In this document: positions 57,640-64,000 of the stretch, in pieces
Layout of the letters: every line of letters begins with the position of its first letter
Numbering within the stretch: position 1 is the stretch's first letter
Assembly (NCBI GenBank): GCA_019915135.1
Contig: JAHLMK010000004.1
Location: 1,240,001-1,304,000 of the forward strand
Source: Strobilurus pachycystidiatus
Lineage: Eukaryota; Basidiomycota; Agaricomycetes; Agaricales; Physalacriaceae
Direction: 5' to 3'
Length of the DNA stretch: 64,000 nt
The notes under the pieces: generated by a model
The model's input: the letters and a program-made list of their open reading frames with translations, nothing else
Databases searched by the model: none
What the model was told of the DNA's origin: nothing
Program-made: the position numbers and the translations under genes

Positions 57640-58043
57640 AGGTTGCTGCCTCAAGCACCTACTCTGTTAACTTATTCCATTGTTATTGTTCTCGCTTTGT
57701 GATACTCATCTCGCATCTTGTAGTTTTAGTCATAGAATAATGTACCTAGTTTTGTCGCCACACAATTGTAAATATACCACACTGGAACTCTGCTGCTTGT
57801 TCAATTCGACTTTTTTTCTCAAGTTCGCGACGTCAGACGTTATAAGCCTTCACTTGAATCCGGACATCCGCTCGCAATCCAACGCGTGTAATGGAGATTA
57901 AGTTAAGTATTGGTTCCAAACATAAAACATATCGAGGTATGGTAAAACTATCCCTACAAGTTAGACAATGACAAAACAAGGAGATTGATAATAACGAGAA
58001 AGTTAGGATGTATGTGTGAGTGATACATGAAGCATACAAGATA
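57640..58043. other. Intergenic, convergent 3' region
   Basis: This AT-rich stretch lies between the convergent stops of the RIF1-like gene and CDH1. It should hold both polyadenylation regions. No gene is seen. Confidence 0.55.
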
Positions 58044-59802
58044 TCACCGAATAAGCTTATCGAAATCCAACACACTGTCTGTATCTGCGCGAGGCGCTTC
58101 CTTCCTTGGGAAGGCGTTCCAGAAGCGAAGGGTCTCATCCCCAGCTCCGGTGACGATAGTCTCTCCTTCGGGACTCATCGCCAGATAGAGGACACGGTTG
58201 GTGTGCCCAGTAAGGGACGCCACCATACTCAGCGTCGGGTACTTCCATATGCAGATCTGGTTCTGTGCCGTAGTGGAGGAGAACCCATGAGTCGATACGA
58301 GCTCATGAGAGGTGACGCTCCACACAAGGTTACAAACCTGGCAAGGCCGTTAGCAACGTTTCCCCAGAGGGAAAAAATTGAAATTACCTGGCTACCAGTG
58401 TCGAGCTGGTTGAGCATTTTCCCGTTAAGTGTGTTCCAGAACCGGATGTGCTTGTCCTGGGTGCCACCACCGGTCGCGAGGACGCCTGCTACATGAGGGT
58501 CCCAAGCAAGAGCCTTGACAGCAGCGGTGTGTTCATGGAACTTCCACAGCGGCGTCTCCGAGTCTTCAGAAGGCCTCTTCGAGCCACGGATATCCCAAAT
58601 GCAAACTTTGTTGTCGTTTCCACCGCTGGCGAGCGTAGGCTCGTTGGTTCCGCTCCATTTGAGACCGCAGACTTCTTGACGATGGCCAGTGCTTTTCTTG
58701 AACGGAGTGGAATTGGGATCTCGGACATCACGATGGTGAATGACACGGTCCCGCGAGCCTGAGGATAGGACGTGTGAATTCCAGGCGAGAGCGCCAATGC
58801 GCTGAGTGTGGGCGGTGTTGTATGTGCGAAGAAGGGTCAACTTTTGGGCGTCATAGACATGTAGACGACCCGATAGGGTGCCAACGGCGAGTGTCGAGCC
58901 CTGGAAAGACATGAGAGCGAGTCGTGAGCGAGAGCGTTCGGTTGACAGACCTTTTGAACCCATGACACTGAACTGATGGTATCGGTCTGGTCGCTCAAGT
59001 CGCAAAGCTTGGACACGGAAGCATTGTGCGCCGTCCAGAGATATACGCAAGAGCCGAGTCCCACACCAAGGACGTTGGTGCTTGACCAATCGACCAGATT
59101 GAGGTAAAAGTCCTCTGCGAGCTCTGGAGCGTCGAGAACACGGTATGGTGTCTTGCAGACGCTGCGAAGCTTCCTGCGGGGGCTTTCCAGCAATTGGCGG
59201 CTTTCGGACCTGACGGGACTGGACTGGTAGGCGTCGTCATTGGGCGTGTCGAGGCGCCGGGAAGGGGTAGAGGGATTAGAGGGAGTGTTATAAGCAAAGA
59301 TGCGTTTGCGAGACGGTGTTGACGGTAAAGCAGAGGTCGACGCAATAGGTTGACGTGTGGGCGAGCTGGGCCGCTGGGGCGAGGTGGGCTCTACCTCGGC
59401 GTGTAGGATAGATGTAAAGAGTGAATTCGCTTGTTCTTGAATAATACTAGCGTGAGCGCCGCTCGACCAATGAAGCCACTGGATCTCACCTTTGACCGCG
59501 TCAGATTCTGAGGATATGATACGGGTCTTCTGCGTGGGCGTCGTCTGTGTCAGGAGATGATAGGACGTGCGCATGTCGCCATCGCGGGTAGGCACGAAGC
59601 GGTCGCCATAGCTGACCCCCCGCGGTGGCGACTCTGGGCCTGCGCTCTCGCTCGTCGTCGGACGCGAGTCCAACGAGGGTGTCGAGGAGTAGTCCGATGA
59701 GGTGAGGGCGGGGTTCACCCGTGGTCGAGTTCGCCGGGGGGCATCATCCTCCTGCGCTGCCCTCAGCCGTTTGCCAAATGGCGAGTTTTTGAGCCCGGAC
59801 AT
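58044..59802 (-). CDS. CDH1: APC/C activator CDH1 (Fizzy-related)
   Basis: WD40 activator that brings substrates to the anaphase-promoting complex in late mitosis and G1. ATG 59802 gives [17 protein letters not shown]. The C-box is [12 protein letters not shown]. Intron gtgagatc...ttcaag (about 59491-59441) leads to [15 protein letters not shown], then a Ser/Pro-rich linker and [20 protein letters not shown], the Cdc20/Fzr hallmark. WD blades include [63 protein letters not shown] and [14 protein letters not shown]. Introns gtctgtca...tttccag and gtaatttc...tgccag are clean. The protein ends DFDKLIR, the IR tail that docks on the APC/C; stop 58044-58046. The Fzr-type C-box and linker favour CDH1 over CDC20. 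Confidence 0.88.
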
Positions 59803-60040
59803 GGGAGCAGAATCGAGCTATGGCAATAGTTGACGGATGCGGCGACGGCGAAGAGTGGGTGAGCAGAGGAGCGAGGGTTCAATCTGACCCGGGCATGAAC
59901 GATGGTGGCAAGGTTGAACAGCGCGTTTATTTGGCACCACCTCCATTGTTGACGCATTGCCTTTTTCGGAACCGCCCTTGAATCACGTGTGACGTACGCG
60001 CCTTATCATCCGGAACCCTGAGCCTTGAGGCCGAGATTGT

Positions 60041-60544
60041 TTATCGAGACTCGACAATCTTGTCCAGCATCATATGAGCCGCCATGCTCTGCGGCAGTCC
60101 TCCAGCGAGCAACACATTGTGTCTCGGCTTGCCAGGACAACCTTTCACCGGACATGGCCTCTTAGCCGACCAGTTTGCGACGCGCAGGCACACATCATCG
60201 AGTAATGAAAACCTCCAGAAAACATATTCAAATAGGACGCCCAAATACAATCATTGAATCGCATTGCGCCACCCCAAGTGAACAAGACCAAGCTGATTCA
60301 ATGAAGTCCTTCGGCCGAGCTACCACATCGTTTCAATACCAGACGTCTTCGTACCACTTACAAGTACTTCCAAGCGGTCGGTCATACGGCGATCCCTTGG
60401 CCAAGCGGGCAGGCTATACTTCTGTGAGGTCAGCTCGAAGCTGAAGTCGCCGGAGCTCTTGAGCTGCTCAGTGATAGAGCTTAACTTACGATTGACCTGA
60501 GATCTCGGATGTTCGTTATAACACAGGCACTTGATGGTCAACAT
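60041..60544 (-). CDS. Hypothetical small spliced protein
   Basis: ATG 60544 gives MLTIKCLCYNEHPRSQVN. A clean intron (gtaagtta...cctcacag, about 60488-60424) leads to KYSLPAWPRDRRMTDRLEVL. A second donor (gtaagtgg) at about 60362 opens a longer intron; the last exon reads KRPCPVKGCPGKPRHNVLLA, GGLPQSMAAHMMLDKIVESR to the stop at 60041. The CPVKGCP motif and early cysteines could bind a metal, but no known domain is recognised. The second acceptor is uncertain. It might be the 3' end of a longer gene. Confidence 0.35.
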
Positions 60545-62213
60545 TTCAGCTCTGCCAGTACTTGTGAATAGCCCAACACCATGGCAGCATACTTACTTCC
60601 TGAGATTTTAACGAACCTCGGACTCTCAGAATGTAGCTATGTATCATTGACAATTGCGCCACCCACTAATAGCTGCTCGTACGTATTTGAAAGACACAAG
60701 GGCAAGCCTTATAGTGGTTATGAATGACTATTGTGCACGACAGAAGATCTCGGCGCGCCGTAGCTCAAGCACTGATAGCAGAAAAGTCGTGTAACAACTT
60801 CAAGAGCCGTCGCATTGTGTTTCCCGTTTTGGGCATGGCTTGATCGGGAATGGGGTACGACCTCTTCTTATGATTCCGTGTGACTTTGAGGCGCACCGCC
60901 TTCCTGTTCTTGCTATGGCTACCAATGATTACAGTATCTATACTTTGAATCTCTCTGTGTTAATATAAGATCAATATAAAGTGGTCTGATAGCTAGGTGC
61001 GGCTAGCAGTGCGCCATGAACTCGTCCAAAAGATCGGCTTTCCTGATCGGCCCGATTAGGAAGACACGTCGGGACTCGGGACCGTCTTTCAATCAACCAA
61101 GTCCATGTTGCTCTCTTTCCTGCACTCTTTCTGATACTCGTAACCACACTTCACTATCCAACAGCTCATCTATGTGGGCTTATCTCTCGCTCTGGGGGGC
61201 CTCTTGGAGGGCTCTTGTTCAGCAAGCTGGAGCGCGTTGATCTTTGTGCACTTCACTCGAATAGTATGATTCGCAGGACACACTAGCACGCGAACGGCCG
61301 CTGCGACTGATACATAGGCCACTGGCCCGAACACTCAACTCAAAGCATTGTCGGCAAACACCCTGCTTTGTGGGATTAAATTCGGCCAAGGATCTCAATG
61401 TCTTGCAGTCCCGGGCCTGATGCGCTGTCGCAAGGTGCGGATACAACGCGCGATGTCTTAGATTCTTTCTGTGATTGAGAGCGCATTTGAATGCATCTAC
61501 GGCCTGATTATGCAGCTATAATCAACAACTACTATAAGTGACTTCAGCTTCTCTCTACTGCCAGTGAGTACTAACCGAGAAGGCAATCGGCGCCTGAAGG
61601 CCGTTCGAGTTTGCACCGAAGAGGGCAGACTACTGCTGGCAGTGGTACGCTAGAACTATTCCTTTGTACACTTCTATTTTTCTATTCCGGTTATCTAAGT
61701 ATCTTCAATGTTCCTAGGGCCCACTGTTCGTTGCAATGATGGCAGAAGCTGTTGATTGTGGGCCTGAGATGATGCAGCAAGACAAGTGGATTTCCTGCCC
61801 GACGTCGGAAGAGGCGAATGCGCGTTCTTGCACAATGTCCATCTGCACCAGATGCTGTCTAACTCTGATCATGAGCGCTAGCGGAGGAATTGAAATTACG
61901 TTTCCGCCACGCCAGAATTCTCCGATGATACTGATGCCGCAGTGAGGAATCTCGCTGCCCAAAAGTCTGGACTCACGGAACACATTAGTACCACACTCTC
62001 GGAAACCTCCCCTCAGCAGACCTCAGTCGTTCGCTGGATACAGGGTGGGGAGTTCGGTGATACGCTGGTGATGTGCACATCTGATCGCGACCAAATGATC
62101 GGCTCCCCCCATCGCCAATCAGAGCTGTGACCTCACCTCGTCCGCGGAGCGCTATTACTCTTATTGTCTCAGCAAGATGGCTTCCCTTTTCCATCTTCTC
62201 TGCGACGACCATC
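60545..62213. other. No gene recognised
   Basis: A 1.7-kb stretch without a convincing gene. A 49-codon plus frame from ATG 60581 and frames at 61016-61240 and 61736-61945 have no recognised motif or clean introns. It could contain regulatory sequence or decayed coding sequence. Confidence 0.4.
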
Positions 62214-64000
62214 ATGTCAAAGCAGCTGCTTGACACCGCCTCCAAGCACTCTTTCTCCGTCTCTGGCGTCCTCGACAGAACATGGAATGCCTTCTCTGAG
62301 ATTGCCTTTCGCGCTGGATGGACCCCCTTGACTGGCGTTGCCGAAGCCGCTGTCGTGTCGTGAGCTCTTGACCTTCTGCTGAAGTTTGGCGCGCTCACGT
62401 CCCGTGGCAGGCTCATGAAGAGAACGACAAATGGCTGCTTCCGCGTTCTCACCTTGCGCAACATCTACACGTTCCCGCCGACGGGCCCGTCGGACCCAGG
62501 CGACCGCACCGCGGAGCTGCGCGTAATAAACGACGCATTCTGGCTAAGACTCTGCGCCATGGGTGATCTGGGCTTCGCAGAAGCGTACATGTACGGGGAT
62601 GTGGAATGTGATGACCTTGTTTCCCTCTTCCATGTAAGCGCAAGAAGCGACCTGCCGTGTGTGCTCGTTCTGACCCTTTGGAAAACCACAGATATTCCTC
62701 GACAACCGTGACAATCTCTCCAACTTGGACTCAAACGCGTCTTTCCTCTTTACCCTCCCCCAAAAGATCACGTCGTATCGTTTCCTTAACACCATTGGAA
62801 ATTCGCGAAGCAACATCTCAGCCCATTATGACATCTCTAACGATATGTTTGCCGGTATGTCAGTTTGATCAGCGCTGAGCACTGTGATTCGACACAACAG
62901 CAGGGTTTCTATCTGAAGACATGACCTATTCATGTGCCATCTTTGACGACTTGGATGCGGACCTGAAAACTGGTATAGACATCGGGCGCTTTAGCGGCGG
63001 ACATGGTCTAAAGCGTCTCGGTTCATCAAACGCTTCCGCACCTATGCCAACGACTATTACCGAGGATACTCTCTATCGGGCGCAGATACGCAAGCTAGAG
63101 CACATCATTCGCAAAGCCAGGATTCAGCAGGGTCACCGTGTCCTTGAAATCGGCTCAGGATGGGGGTCCATGGCGATACTCATCACTCAGACGATTCCAG
63201 GTACCACTGTTGACACCATCACATTATCTGTCGAACAACAGACGTTGGCACGGCAAAGAATCAAAGCGGCGGGCCTGCAGAACCGGATTACGGTCCATCT
63301 CATGGACTATCGCAACATGCCTGCAGAGTGGGAAGGCGCGTTTGATAGACTCGTCAGCGTCGAGATGATTGAGGCAGTCGGCCAGGAGTTCATGACAACA
63401 TATTGGTCAACGGTTGATTGGGCGTTGAAGAAGAAGAATGCAGTGGGAGTTGTCCAGGTAATCACCATACCTGAGGCCCGTAAGTGCATGTTGTTGTCTT
63501 CTTATTCGTGGCTCATATTGTTCCAGGCTTCGAACGATATATTCGTGAAATTGATTTTATCCGCAAATGGGTACGTTCTTCGTTTTCGGTGTCGTTCATA
63601 ATAACTTACTCATGTGCCCATTAGAGTACGTCTCCGGCGAATCGTCGTTGAACTGTCGCTGACGTTGATTTCAATACAGTCTTTCCAGGAGGGTTCCTCC
63701 CGACGTTGACCTACTTGCTTCACACGCTTCAAACCGGTTCCAAGGGCAAGTTGACGGTGGATTCGGTCAGTAACATCGGACCACATTACGCACGAACTCT
63801 ACGCGAGTGGAGACAAAGATTCCTGCACGTATTCGAAAGCAAGATTGTTCCTGCGGTACATCTCTCTTCCAATGCTTCGTCACAGGCCTCCGTCTCATAC
63901 CCATCGTAGCTCCAGATGCAATATCCGGAGGTCATGTCTGGACCCCGCGGTAGAGAAGAGATTGAGGTGTTCAAGCGCAAATGGATTTGTGAGTCCCAGC
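62214..64000 (+). CDS. Cyclopropane-fatty-acyl-phospholipid synthase-like methyltransferase (partial)
   Basis: SAM-dependent enzyme that adds a methylene or methyl group to unsaturated acyl chains of phospholipids. ATG 62214 gives MSKQLLDTASKHSFSVSGVL. An apparent stop at 62361 lies in a clean intron (62360-62410). Then come TAELRVINDAFWLRLCAMGD, GFAEAYMYGDVECDDLVSLF, ISAHYDISNDMFA, GFLSEDMTYSCAIFDD, the SAM-binding motif VLEIGSGWGSMAIL, LSVEQQTLARQRIKAAGL, VSVEMIEAVGQEFMTTYW, VVQVITIPEA, FERYIREIDFIRKW, VFPGGFLPTLTY and IGPHYARTLREWRQRFLHVF. The window ends in VFKRKWI, so the last 60-80 residues are missing. Introns are short gt-ag. Confidence 0.88.

Noticed and set aside
61016..61240. 74-codon plus-strand open frame
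   Set aside because: Ser/Trp-rich composition without recognisable motif or introns; no support as a gene.
62359..62364. In-frame TGA in the CFA-synthase-like gene
   Set aside because: It lies at the start of a clean 51-nt intron (gtgagc to ggcag) that joins the exons in phase.
1..64000. CRISPR arrays, rRNA or bacterial operon features
   Set aside because: No regularly spaced repeats or rRNA sequence were seen, and gene structure is eukaryotic throughout.

Overview
The window looks like nuclear DNA of an Agaricomycete (mushroom-forming basidiomycete) with wood-decay capability. Almost every gene is cut by 45-70 nt gt-ag introns and genes are dense on both strands. The repertoire is typical of the group: a WSC-domain copper radical oxidase, two AA9-type proteins (one with a CBM1), DUF6593 and DUF6534 proteins, F-box-like proteins and a Helitron. 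All names come from reading the sequence; no database search was possible. Layout: 1.6-5.8 kb holds a secreted glyoxal-oxidase-type enzyme with four WSC domains. 6-16.6 kb is a low-confidence accessory stretch: a broken small membrane-protein gene, an uncharacterised minus-strand gene with an acidic/basic tail and frame anomalies, an F-box-like gene with a doubled F-box-like segment, and several hypotheticals. 16.6-23.0 kb is a Helitron whose 2016-residue Rep-helicase gene can be read through eight exons without a break. 23.5-27.2 kb is an intracellular GH15 glucoamylase/trehalase-like enzyme. 27.6-30.1 kb has a DUF6593 protein and a DUF1917 (Bles03-like) protein. 30.3-33.4 kb is a tandem AA9 pair: the distal copy is a normal LPMO with CBM1, while the other has lost both copper-ligand histidines, the axial tyrosine and the second-sphere histidine. 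33.8-44 kb is a housekeeping block: VPS37 (ESCRT-I), RRP40 (exosome), a two-finger C2H2 protein, EAF6 (NuA4), RPT5 (26S proteasome), VPS25 (ESCRT-II), coproporphyrinogen oxidase and SAICAR synthetase. 44-52.4 kb has an FAD monooxygenase, a DUF6534 membrane protein and a secreted DPP5-like serine peptidase. 53.2-57.6 kb is a RIF1-like gene with a local cluster of frame breaks near its start. 58-59.8 kb is the APC/C activator CDH1. The window ends inside a cyclopropane-fatty-acid-synthase-like methyltransferase. How they work together: the copper radical oxidase (H2O2 source) and the AA9-CBM1 protein are complementary parts of an extracellular oxidative plant-cell-wall attack, though 26 kb apart and not an operon. 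The housekeeping block is linked by compact promoters; the VPS37 and RRP40 start codons lie 40 nt apart or overlap. The most interesting observations are the AA9-like protein without a copper site, the intact Helitron gene with a convergent gene one base from its stop codon, and the clustered frame breaks in RIF1.
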